Source: Pseudomonas sp. TH41
Lineage (GTDB): Bacteria > Pseudomonadota > Gammaproteobacteria > Pseudomonadales > Pseudomonadaceae
DNA length: 64,000 nucleotides
Direction of reading: 5' to 3'
NCBI RefSeq assembly: GCF_016650695.1
Contig: NZ_JAEKFH010000007.1
Location: 309,023-373,022 of the forward strand
Positions within the stretch are counted from its first letter, which is position 1, and every line of letters starts with the position of its first letter. The translations under genes were made by a program, and so were the position numbers. Shown piece after piece: positions 55,877 to 63,639 of the stretch. The notes below the pieces were generated by a model that was not told where the DNA came from, searched no databases, and was given only the letters and a program-made list of their open reading frames with translations.

Positions 55877-55940
55877 AAAAGATCGCAGCCTTCGGCAGCG
55901 CCCACAGGCGCGTAGGAGCTGCCGAAGGCTGCGATCTTTT
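55877..55940. repeat. REPIN, family A (short spacer)
   Basis: AAAAGATCGCAGCCTTCGGC and its complement; the inner part is reduced to CGCCCACAGGCGCG so the left CTCCTACA is lost. Confidence 0.85.
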
Positions 55941-56047
55941 AACGGCGCCGCCGGTTCGATCATCGGAGGAAACAACCTCACTGGGTGAAAAATATGCGCC
56001 AGCGCTTTATAGTGGCCGACCTCCGTTTCATCAAGTAGCCGAGCCCC

Positions 56048-58099
56048 ATGTCCGAGCCACGCAAGATCCTCGTCACCAGCGCCCTGCCCTATGCCAATGG
56101 TTCGATCCACCTCGGCCATATGCTGGAATATATCCAGACCGATATGTGGGTGCGCTTCCAGAAGCACCGCGGCAATCAATGCATTTATGTCTGCGCCGAC
56201 GACGCCCACGGTTCGGCCATCATGCTGCGCGCGGAAAAGGAAGGCATCACCCCGGAACAACTGATCGCCAACGTCCAGGCTGAACACAGCGCCGACTTTG
56301 CCGAGTTCCTGGTGGACTTCGACAACTTCCACTCCACTCACGCCGAAGAAAACCGTGAGCTGTCGAGCCATATCTACCTGAAGCTGCGCGACGCCGGGCA
56401 CATCGCCCAGCGCTCGATCACTCAGTACTTCGACCCGGAAAAGAAAATGTTCCTGGCCGACCGCTTCATCAAGGGCACTTGCCCGAAATGCGGCACCGAA
56501 GACCAGTACGGCGACAACTGCGAAAAATGCGGTGCGACCTACGCACCGACCGACCTGAAGGATCCGAAGTCGGCGATCTCTGGCGCCACTCCGGTGCTCA
56601 AGGATTCCCAGCACTTCTTCTTCAAGCTGCCGGACTTCCAGGAAATGCTGCAGGCCTGGACCCGCAGCGGCACCCTGCAAGACGCGGTCGCCAACAAGAT
56701 CGCCGAATGGCTGGACGCCGGCCTGCAGCAGTGGGACATCTCTCGCGATGCGCCGTACTTCGGTTTCGAGATCCCTGACGAGCCGGGCAAGTACTTTTAC
56801 GTCTGGCTGGATGCGCCGATCGGCTACATGGCGAGCTTCAAGAACCTCTGCGACCGCACGCCGGAGCTGGATTTCGACGCGTTCTGGGGCAAGGATTCCA
56901 CCGCCGAGCTGTACCATTTCATCGGCAAGGACATCGTCAACTTCCATGCCCTGTTCTGGCCAGCCATGCTCGAAGGCGCCGGTTTCCGCAAACCAACCGG
57001 CATCAACGTGCACGGCTACCTGACCGTCAACGGTCAGAAAATGTCCAAGTCCCGCGGCACCTTCATCAAGGCCCGGACCTACCTGGATCACCTATCGCCG
57101 GAATACCTGCGCTACTACTACGCGGCCAAGCTGAGCCGTGGCGTCGACGACCTGGACCTGAACCTCGAAGACTTCGTACAAAAGGTCAACTCCGACCTGG
57201 TGGGCAAAGTCGTCAACATTGCCAGCCGTTGCGCCGGTTTCATCCACAAAGGCAACGCCGGCGTCCTGGTGGCCGGTAACGCCGCGCCAGAACTGACCGA
57301 CGCGTTCCTCGCTGCAGCGCCGAGCATCTGCGACGCCTACGAGGCTCGCGACTTCGCCCGCGCGATGCGCGAAATCATGGGCCTGGCCGACCGCGCCAAC
57401 GCCTGGATCGCCGACAAGGCGCCGTGGTCGCTGAACAAACAAGAAGGCAAGCAAGACGAAGTCCAGGCCATCTGCGCCTTGGGCATCAACCTGTTCCGCC
57501 AACTGGTGATCTTCCTCAAGCCGGTGCTGCCACTGCTGGCCGCCGACGCCGAGGCGTTCCTGAACGTCGCGCCGCTGACCTGGAACGATCACGCAACGCT
57601 GCTCAGCAACCATCAGCTGAACGAGTTCAAACCGTTGATGACCCGTATCGACCCGGTGAAAGTGCAAGCCATGACCGATGCTTCGAAAGAAGACCTGACC
57701 GCAAGCGCAACCGACACCGGCGATGCTGCACCTGCCGGCAACGGCGAACTGGCCAAGGATCCGCTGTCGCCAGAAATCGAGTTCGATGCATTTGCCGCTG
57801 TCGACCTGCGCGTCGCTCTGATCCTTAAGGCCGAACATGTGGAAGGTGCCGACAAACTGCTGCGCCTGACCCTGGACATCGGTGACGAGCAACGTAACGT
57901 GTTCTCCGGGATCAAGAGCGCTTATCCGGATCCATCCAAGCTCAATGGTCGTCTGACCATGATGATCGCCAACCTCAAGCCACGGAAAATGAAGTTCGGC
58001 ATATCCGAAGGCATGGTGATGGCGGCGGGCCCTGGCGGTGAAGAAATCTACCTGCTCAGCCCCGACAGCGGCGCCAAGCCAGGTCAGCGGATCAAGTAA
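56048..58099 (+). CDS. metG: Methionyl-tRNA synthetase
   Basis: A 683-residue class I synthetase. HIGH motif in YANGSIHLGHMLEY, zinc-knuckle cysteines in CPKCGTEDQYGDNCEKCG, KMSKS motif in NGQKMSKSRGTFIK, helical anticodon domain, and a C-terminal EMAPII/Trbp111-like tRNA-binding domain (~580-683: FAAVDLRVALILKAEHVEGA, GMVMAAGPGGEEIYLL). Full length for the long, dimeric form. Confidence 0.97.
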   Translation: MSEPRKILVTSALPYANGSIHLGHMLEYIQTDMWVRFQKHRGNQCIYVCADDAHGSAIMLRAEKEGITPEQLIANVQAEHSADFAEFLVDFDNFHSTHAEENRELSSHIYLKLRDAGHIAQRSITQYFDPEKKMFLADRFIKGTCPKCGTEDQYGDNCEKCGATYAPTDLKDPKSAISGATPVLKDSQHFFFKLPDFQEMLQAWTRSGTLQDAVANKIAEWLDAGLQQWDISRDAPYFGFEIPDEPGKYFYVWLDAPIGYMASFKNLCDRTPELDFDAFWGKDSTAELYHFIGKDIVNFHALFWPAMLEGAGFRKPTGINVHGYLTVNGQKMSKSRGTFIKARTYLDHLSPEYLRYYYAAKLSRGVDDLDLNLEDFVQKVNSDLVGKVVNIASRCAGFIHKGNAGVLVAGNAAPELTDAFLAAAPSICDAYEARDFARAMREIMGLADRANAWIADKAPWSLNKQEGKQDEVQAICALGINLFRQLVIFLKPVLPLLAADAEAFLNVAPLTWNDHATLLSNHQLNEFKPLMTRIDPVKVQAMTDASKEDLTASATDTGDAAPAGNGELAKDPLSPEIEFDAFAAVDLRVALILKAEHVEGADKLLRLTLDIGDEQRNVFSGIKSAYPDPSKLNGRLTMMIANLKPRKMKFGISEGMVMAAGPGGEEIYLLSPDSGAKPGQRIK

Positions 58100-58116
58100 T
58101 CTTCTGCGGTAAACCG

Positions 58117-58153
58117 ATCCCACAGTCGCGCCCGGCGCGACTGTGGGATTTTC
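58117..58153 (+). terminator. Rho-independent terminator of metG
   Basis: ATCCCACAGTCGCGC / GCGCGACTGTGGGAT, a very stable stem, with TTTTC after it. Confidence 0.85.
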
Positions 58154-58174
58154 ATGTCTGGCCCATACTCTCCC

Positions 58175-58284
58175 TGTAGGAGCTGCCGAAGGCTGCGATC
58201 TTTTGATCTTTTGATCTTTTGATCTTTTGATCTTTTGATCGTAAAAAAAAGATCAAAAGATCGCAGCCTTCGGCAGCTCCTACA
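58175..58284. repeat. Inside-out REPIN pair with expanded GATCTTTT octamer
   Basis: TGTAGGAGCTGCCGAAGGCT on the left and its complement on the right, i.e. the opposite orientation of the other family A pairs. Between the arms the terminal GATCTTTT is repeated five times in tandem (58197-58240), then TAAAAAAAA. The whole element is a long hairpin between metG and rnfA. Confidence 0.9.
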
Positions 58285-58340
58285 GGGTTATTCAGCAGCC
58301 ATTACGATGTGTGGGTAAGGACGCTTCAGGCAAACAGATC

Positions 58341-58910
58341 ATGACCGAGATTATTCTGACGCTTATCAGCGCTGCCCTTATCAACAACTTCGTGTTGCAC
58401 TGGCCGCTGGGCGTCGATCCGCTACTGAGCGCCGAGCGCCGTCAGGTTCATGCGCTGGGCATTGCAACGACGTGTCTGATGCTGATCGTCGGCATGCTCG
58501 GCTATGCGCTCTACCACTGGCTGCTGGTGCCACTGGAGCTGACTTCGCTGCGTCTGTTCGTAGTTCTGCCGCTGAGCGTGTTGTTGATCGCGCCGTTGCT
58601 GACGTTACTGTCGACGGTATTTTCGACGCTTTCATTCGAAGGGCTCTGGCCGCTGCTTCTCGGCAATGCCGGCGTGCTCGGGCTGACGCTGATCAATGTT
58701 CAGGACGACAACGGGTTTTTCCACGCCACGGCCCTGAGTCTTGGCGCGGGGCTGGGTTTCTGGCTGGTACTGAGTCTGTTCAGCGACTTGCGCCAGCGCA
58801 CCGTCGATAACGATGTCCCCCTGCCCTTTCGCGGCCTGCCGATTGACCTGATCGGCGCCGGTCTGATCGCAGTGGCCTTTCTCGGATTCAGCGGACTGAT
58901 CAAAACATGA
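58341..58910 (+). CDS. rnfA: RnfA/RsxA-like membrane subunit lacking cluster cysteines
   Basis: A 189-residue, six-helix subunit aligned along its length with E. coli RsxA (NNFVL, GIATT, PFRGLPIDLIGAGLIAVAFLGFSGL). The conserved cysteine of LGLCPF is Asp26 here (PLGVDPLL), and that of TNCAVLG is Ala110 (GNAGVLG). In typical Rnf these two cysteines bind a [2Fe-2S] cluster with RnfE. The subunit therefore probably cannot hold that cluster. ATG at 58341 follows the REPIN; the stop overlaps rnfB by 4 bases. Confidence 0.88.
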   Translation: MTEIILTLISAALINNFVLHWPLGVDPLLSAERRQVHALGIATTCLMLIVGMLGYALYHWLLVPLELTSLRLFVVLPLSVLLIAPLLTLLSTVFSTLSFEGLWPLLLGNAGVLGLTLINVQDDNGFFHATALSLGAGLGFWLVLSLFSDLRQRTVDNDVPLPFRGLPIDLIGAGLIAVAFLGFSGLIKT

Positions 58911-59920
58911 GTCTGATTCAACGCATCGACGCCCTCCTGCCGCAGACCCAATGCGGCAAGTGCGGCCATCCCGGATGCAAGCCCTACGCCGAAGGCATCG
59001 CCAACGGCGAGCCGATCAACAAGTGCCCACCGGGCGGCAGCGAAACCATTTCGGCCCTGGCCGATTTGCTGAAGGTGCCGGTGCTGGAGCTGGATGTGAG
59101 TCGCGGTTCGGCCCCGGCGCAGATCGCCTATATTCGTGAAGCGGAGTGCATTGGTTGCACCAAATGCATTCAGGCCTGCCCGGTGGACGCCATCGTCGGC
59201 GCGGCCAAATTGATGCACACCATCATCGTCGATGAATGCACCGGTTGCGACCTCTGCGTGGCGCCCTGTCCGGTGGATTGCATCGAGATGCGTCCGTTGC
59301 CACTGGCCACGGTACTGCCGATCGTCGGCGGTTTGGCCTTCAGCCTTGAGGAACAGCGGGCCCGCGCGGCCAAACGCAATCACGCGCGCCGTCGTTTCGA
59401 GCAACGCAACGCAAGGCTGCAACGTGAGGAAGAACAGAAACTCGCGGAACGTCAGGCTCGTGCGCAGCGCACAGTGCCGCAGCCCAGTGACGCGCCCTAC
59501 CTTGATCCGGTTCAAGCCGCACTTGAACGGGTGCGTGCTCAGAAAGCAGCCACTGCCGATGCGGCGTTGAAAAAAGCCAAGATCGATCTGGCCATGAGCC
59601 GGGCGCAATTGAACAAGTCGCTCAAGGCCTTCGGGCATCCGCCGACGTTTGAACAGCAGTCGCAACTGATCGTCCTGCAACAGCAGTTCGAGGCTGCCGA
59701 GCAAGCGTTGGCGACATTGGAAAACAGTGCACCACCTGCATCGGCGCCCGTGGCCCCGGCAAAAAATGCGGAGCTAAATCGGGCGAAAATTCAACTGGCG
59801 ATGCGCCGCGCAGCGCTTAAAAAAGCTCAAGCCAGCGAAGCGCCAGCTGAACAAATCGAAGCATTGGAAGAAGCAGTGAGCGAAGCCGAGCGTCAGGTGG
59901 ATGCTTATGGCACCCCTTGA
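58907..59920 (+). CDS. rnfB: RnfB/RsxB-like polyferredoxin without membrane anchor and with long C-terminal tail
   Basis: A 337-residue protein; E. coli RsxB has about 192. The N-terminal membrane helix of RsxB is absent: the protein begins SLIQRIDALLPQTQCGKCG. The [4Fe-4S] site Cys16, Cys19, Cys24, Cys40 and two ferredoxin clusters (CIGCTKCIQACP and CTGCDLCVAPCP) are complete. From ~residue 145 a charged, Ala/Lys/Gln/Arg-rich helical tail follows (ALKKAKIDLAMSRAQLNKSL, AELNRAKIQLAMRRAALKKA), resembling the C-terminal tail usually found on RnfC. The gene overlaps rnfD; rnfC is not between them. Confidence 0.88.
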   Translation: MSLIQRIDALLPQTQCGKCGHPGCKPYAEGIANGEPINKCPPGGSETISALADLLKVPVLELDVSRGSAPAQIAYIREAECIGCTKCIQACPVDAIVGAAKLMHTIIVDECTGCDLCVAPCPVDCIEMRPLPLATVLPIVGGLAFSLEEQRARAAKRNHARRRFEQRNARLQREEEQKLAERQARAQRTVPQPSDAPYLDPVQAALERVRAQKAATADAALKKAKIDLAMSRAQLNKSLKAFGHPPTFEQQSQLIVLQQQFEAAEQALATLENSAPPASAPVAPAKNAELNRAKIQLAMRRAALKKAQASEAPAEQIEALEEAVSEAERQVDAYGTP

Positions 59921-60899
59921 ATCGGTCGACGAACGCCTTCAGCAGGCCATGAAGCTGGTGTTGCTGGCCACTGTGCCGGGGATGTTGGTGTTGTTCGGGT
60001 TATATGGTTGGGGGGTATTGATCAACCTGATCCTGGCGGGTGTGACCGCACTGGCTGTTGAAGCGGCCGTGTTGCAGTTGCGCAAGCGACCGCTCAAACC
60101 CACCTTGAGCGACGTTAGCGCCCTGGTCAGTGCGACGCTACTGGCGCTGGCCCTTCCGCCTTATTGCCCGTGGTGGCTGACCGTCAGCGCGGCGGCGTTC
60201 GCAATGGTGTTCGGCAAGCACCTGTATGGCGGCGTCGGCAAGAACCCTTTCAACCCGGCAATGCTCGGTTTCGCCCTGGTGCTGGTGACGTTTCCTCAAC
60301 AAATGACCCATTGGCCGTCGTCCCATGGCATGGACCTGTTGGGTGGTTTGCAACAGGTATTCGGTTTCAGCCTCAGTGAGTCCCCGGATGCCTGGGTCCA
60401 GGCCACGGCACTGGACAGCCTGCGGATCAACAAAAGCCTGACCATGGACGAACTCTTCGCCGGCAACCCGGCGTTCGGTCACTTCGGCGGCCGTGGCGTG
60501 GAATGGGTCAACCTGGCGTTTCTGGCCGGGGGCGCATTTCTCCTGCAACAGCGCATATTCACGTGGCATGCGCCGGTAGGCATGCTCGCCAGCCTGTTCA
60601 TCATCAGCCTGCTGTGCTGGAACGGCTCGGGTTCCGACTCTCATGGCTCGCCGCTGTTTCACCTGCTCAGCGGCGCGAGCATGCTCGGAGCATTCTTCAT
60701 TGTCACGGAGCCGGTGTCTGGCGCTAGAAGCCCCGGCGCCCGGCTTTTGTTTGGGGCGGGAGTGGGGCTGCTGACCTATTTGATTCGCACTTGGGGCGGC
60801 TACCCGGACGGTGTGGCCTTTGCAGTGTTGCTGATGAACCTCTGTGTGCCGGCGCTGGACCGGTTCGTCGCCTCCAGGCAAGAGCGGAGTGCGCCATGA
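59907..60899 (+). CDS. rnfD: RnfD/RsxD-like flavoprotein membrane subunit
   Basis: A 330-residue, about ten-helix protein. ATG at 59907 has AGGTGG six bases upstream and lies inside the end of rnfB. Conserved: KHLYGGVGKNPFNPAMLGFA, VNLAFLAGGAFLL, HLLSGASMLGAFFIVTEPV and GGYPDGVAFAVLLMN. The flavin-attachment region reads WVQATALDSLR, aligned with SQATPLD of E. coli RsxD, so the Thr that receives FMN (by an ApbE-type transferase) is kept. It is the electron-carrying core partner of RnfG. Confidence 0.9.
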   Translation: MAPLESVDERLQQAMKLVLLATVPGMLVLFGLYGWGVLINLILAGVTALAVEAAVLQLRKRPLKPTLSDVSALVSATLLALALPPYCPWWLTVSAAAFAMVFGKHLYGGVGKNPFNPAMLGFALVLVTFPQQMTHWPSSHGMDLLGGLQQVFGFSLSESPDAWVQATALDSLRINKSLTMDELFAGNPAFGHFGGRGVEWVNLAFLAGGAFLLQQRIFTWHAPVGMLASLFIISLLCWNGSGSDSHGSPLFHLLSGASMLGAFFIVTEPVSGARSPGARLLFGAGVGLLTYLIRTWGGYPDGVAFAVLLMNLCVPALDRFVASRQERSAP

Positions 60900-61507
60900 A
60901 CCGAACGTCAAGCATTGTCACGCTGGTGTTGCTGGCAAGCGTGGGAGTTGGAACGACCTACCTCGTGCAACACGCCATCGCGCCGCACATCGCCGCCGAA
61001 CAACGCCTGATCGACAGTCGCAACCTGCTGGACCTGCTGCCCTCGGACAGTTACGACAATCAACCGCTGGAACAGCCGCTCAACCTCGACAGCAGCGCAT
61101 TGGCCAACAGCACACTGCTCATCGGCTACCGCGCAACCAAGGCCGGCCAGCCCAGCGCCGTGTTGTTGCGCAGCCAGACCCTGGGCTATGCAGGCTCCAT
61201 CGACTTGCTGATCGCCATCGACATCAACGGCAAGCTGCTGGGCGTCAAAACCCTTAAGCAATCGGAAACGCCTGGGTTGGGCGGTAAAATCGCCGAGTGG
61301 CCCAATAGCTGGCTTCAGGTTTTTTCCGGCAAGTCCCGAAACGAACCTGGCGACAGTGGCTGGGCTTTGAAAAAGGATCAGGGTCAATTCGATCAGATCG
61401 CGGGCGCGACCATGACTTCAAGAGCGGTGATCAACGCCATTCATGACGCGTTGCGCTACTTCGACGAGCACCGGCAACAACTGATCGGGAGCAGTCTCCA
61501 TGAATAA
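60896..61507 (+). CDS. rnfG: RnfG/RsxG-like flavoprotein subunit
   Basis: A 203-residue protein with one N-terminal membrane helix and a periplasmic FMN-binding domain. Flavinylation motif QIAGATMTSRAV is intact (Thr in GAT[ML]TS), preceded by GVKTLKQSETPGLGGKI, the other family signature. ATGA overlap with rnfD. Its retention with RnfD indicates the periplasmic flavin branch is still under selection. Confidence 0.9.
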   Translation: MNRTSSIVTLVLLASVGVGTTYLVQHAIAPHIAAEQRLIDSRNLLDLLPSDSYDNQPLEQPLNLDSSALANSTLLIGYRATKAGQPSAVLLRSQTLGYAGSIDLLIAIDINGKLLGVKTLKQSETPGLGGKIAEWPNSWLQVFSGKSRNEPGDSGWALKKDQGQFDQIAGATMTSRAVINAIHDALRYFDEHRQQLIGSSLHE

Positions 61508-62006
61508 GCCATCGACTCTGCAAAATTCGCTGATGCTGACGCCGCTGATCGGTGCTACCGACTCTTGGGTGACCGCGCTGGGCCTGTGGCTGATGTTTAT
61601 TGTGGTGATCAGTGCCTTTGGCGTGAGCATGGGCGCCTTGCGATCCCGGGTTGTCCCGGCAACACACCTGTTGGCCGGGGTGCTGCTGGCGGCTGCTCTG
61701 ACCAGCTGCGCGGAACTCGCCGCGCAAGCCTGGTCGCTGCAAGGTCACCGGCACTTGGGGATCTATGCAGGATTGATCGCCCTGCAATGCGTAGTGCTGG
61801 AACACACCGGGTTTTTCCAAAGCGCATGGCGTGACCGCCTGCGCTTGTGTGGCGTGTTCGGCGCATTGCTGGTGGGCATGGGCCTGCTACGCGAACTCCT
61901 CGGCGGTAGCTTTCACTTGGCTGCCCTGGCCCCTGGCGGATTCATTTTGCTGGGCCTGCTCATCGCCGCCTGGCAGGCCTGGCCCCGCCCGACCACTCCA
62001 CACTGA
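61500..62006 (+). CDS. rnfE: RnfE/RsxE-like membrane subunit, short and lacking one cluster cysteine
   Basis: A 168-residue protein; RsxE is about 230. It starts near the LGLCPLLAVT segment of RsxE, where the cysteine is replaced by Thr14 (LMLTPLIGAT). The second cysteine, of NCIVVG, is retained as Cys97 (ALQCVVLEH). The remaining helices match (GLLRELLGGSFHLAALAPGGFILLGLL). It overlaps rnfG by eight bases. One lone cysteine at this position is not enough for the usual RnfA-RnfE [2Fe-2S] cluster. Confidence 0.85.
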   Translation: MNKPSTLQNSLMLTPLIGATDSWVTALGLWLMFIVVISAFGVSMGALRSRVVPATHLLAGVLLAAALTSCAELAAQAWSLQGHRHLGIYAGLIALQCVVLEHTGFFQSAWRDRLRLCGVFGALLVGMGLLRELLGGSFHLAALAPGGFILLGLLIAAWQAWPRPTTPH

Positions 62007-62031
62007 ACGCTTTCGAGGAAATGCACTGCCT

Positions 62032-62670
62032 ATGAATGCCGCAAAACGTCTGGAAATTTTCCGCAGGTTTCACGAAGACAACCCGGAACCAAAGACCGAA
62101 CTGGCCTATTCCTCGCCGTTCGAATTGCTGATTGCCGTGATTCTCTCGGCGCAGTCGACCGACGTCGGCGTCAACAAAGCCACCGCCAAACTCTATCCGG
62201 TGGCCAACACGCCAGCGGCGATTTATGCACTCGGCGTCGAAGGACTGTCGGAGTACATCAAGACCATTGGCCTGTTCAACAGCAAAGCCAAAAACGTGAT
62301 CGAGACGTGCCGCTTGCTGGTGGAGCGTCACGCAGGCGAAGTGCCGCAGACCCGCGAAGAGCTGGAAGCGCTGCCCGGCGTCGGTCGCAAGACCGCCAAC
62401 GTGGTGCTCAATACCGCTTTCCGTCAGCTGACCATGGCCGTCGACACGCATATCTTCAGGGTCAGCAACCGCACCGGCATTGCGCCAGGCAAGAATGTGG
62501 TCGAGGTTGAGAAAAAACTGATGAAGTTCGTGCCCAAGGAATACCTGCTCGATTCACATCACTGGTTGATCCTCCACGGACGCTATGTTTGCCTGGCCCG
62601 CAAGCCTCGCTGCGGCAGTTGCCGGATCGAAGACTTGTGCGAATACAAGCAAAAGACCTCGGACGATTGA
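62032..62670 (+). CDS. nth: Endonuclease III (DNA glycosylase/AP lyase)
   Basis: A 212-residue HhH-GPD enzyme. Helix-hairpin-helix with catalytic Lys in LPGVGRKTANVVLN, catalytic Asp in AVDTHIFRVSNR and C-terminal [4Fe-4S] C-x6-C-x2-C-x5-C (CLARKPRCGSCRIEDLC). It removes oxidised pyrimidines in base-excision repair. ATG at 62032 is used; a frame upstream is open but overlaps rnfE. The rnf-nth linkage is the standard gammaproteobacterial order. Confidence 0.95.
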   Translation: MNAAKRLEIFRRFHEDNPEPKTELAYSSPFELLIAVILSAQSTDVGVNKATAKLYPVANTPAAIYALGVEGLSEYIKTIGLFNSKAKNVIETCRLLVERHAGEVPQTREELEALPGVGRKTANVVLNTAFRQLTMAVDTHIFRVSNRTGIAPGKNVVEVEKKLMKFVPKEYLLDSHHWLILHGRYVCLARKPRCGSCRIEDLCEYKQKTSDD

Positions 62671-62776
62671 GGCACTATTAAGATTATTGATATATCGATT
62701 GAAAAAATCTTTTTTACCCGCGGGGAGATTGTCGATATAAGGGGCGCCAAAGGCAGTCTAAGCCTGGAGTTAACCT

Positions 62777-62956
62777 ATGAGCACTGGCAAAGAGCAATTG
62801 GACGTAGAAGACGACTTCACCCCCGTTGAGGCCGATGACGCTGAACCGGTGGTTGAAGTGGCGAAGACCAACCTGAGCAAACGCCGTACCATCGACAATC
62901 TGCTGGAGGAGCGCCGACTGCAAAAGCAATTGGCCGATTACGATTTTGATCTATGA
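62777..62956 (+). CDS. PA3496-type small conserved protein
   Basis: A 59-residue acidic-then-basic protein (MSTGKEQLDVEDDF ... LSKRRTIDNLLEERRLQKQL, ending DYDFDL). GGAG lies ten bases before the ATG. It resembles the short PA3496-family proteins described as putative envelope-integrity proteins, which follow nth in P. aeruginosa. A terminator comes next. Function is not clear from sequence. Confidence 0.75.
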   Translation: MSTGKEQLDVEDDFTPVEADDAEPVVEVAKTNLSKRRTIDNLLEERRLQKQLADYDFDL

Positions 62957-62961
62957 CACCT

Positions 62962-62989
62962 AAAAGCCTCCCGAAACGGAGGCTTTTTA
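62962..62989. terminator. Bidirectional rho-independent terminator
   Basis: AAAAGCCTCC / GGAGGCTTTTT with a five-base loop between the PA3496-type gene and the convergent response regulator. Confidence 0.85.
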
Positions 62990-63012
62990 CTAAGTGCCAA
63001 ATACTGACGCAA

Positions 63013-63639
63013 TTACACCAGACCATTGCGTTGAGCCAACTCGATCAGGTCGACCAAGGAACGAGCATTGAGTTTCAACAACAGGCGAGTCTTGTAAGTA
63101 CTGACGGTTTTATTGCTCAGGAACATTCCATCGGCAATCTCCTTGTTCGTCTTGCCTCGCGCCAACTGTTGCAAGACCATCATTTCCCGTCCCGACAGAC
63201 GATCCACCATATCGGCTTCACTGGCATTACCCAGACTGGAGCGTACGGTATGCAAGGCTTGGTTCGGAAAGTAACTGTAGCCTGACAATACGGCCTTGAT
63301 TGCGCTCAGCAATTCAGTGAGATCCTGCTGTTTGCAGACATATCCCGCCGCACCCGACTGCATGCAACGCATGGAAAAATGCCCCGGCGCCTGGGAAGTC
63401 AATATCAGCACTTTCATAGGCATCGCGGCCGATGTCAGACGCGCAATAACTTCCAGGCCATCCAGTTTCGGTATCCCAATATCGAGGATGACAATATCCG
63501 GCATATATTCACGCGCCAGTTGCAATGCATCCACGCCATTATCTGTTTCTGCAATAACCTCGTAGCCATGACGCTCCATTAGCATACGTACCGCAAGACG
63601 AATGACGGGGTGATCATCCACGATCAGCACTTTATTCAT
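63013..63639 (-). CDS. NarL/LuxR-family response regulator, BvgA/RocA1-like
   Basis: A 208-residue regulator. The receiver domain starts NKVLIVDDHPVIRLAVRML, with phospho-acceptor Asp in DIVILDIGIPKLDGLEVIAR and Lys in AAGYVCKQQDLTELL; the C-terminal HTH has LSGREMMVLQQLARGKTNKE and NKTVSTYKTRLLLKL. Wording is very close to Bordetella BvgA and to RocA1 of P. aeruginosa, which controls fimbriae. ATG at 63637-63639. No partner kinase lies within the window. The target is unknown; fimbrial control is only a guess based on similarity. Confidence 0.8.
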   Translation of the reverse strand: MNKVLIVDDHPVIRLAVRMLMERHGYEVIAETDNGVDALQLAREYMPDIVILDIGIPKLDGLEVIARLTSAAMPMKVLILTSQAPGHFSMRCMQSGAAGYVCKQQDLTELLSAIKAVLSGYSYFPNQALHTVRSSLGNASEADMVDRLSGREMMVLQQLARGKTNKEIADGMFLSNKTVSTYKTRLLLKLNARSLVDLIELAQRNGLV

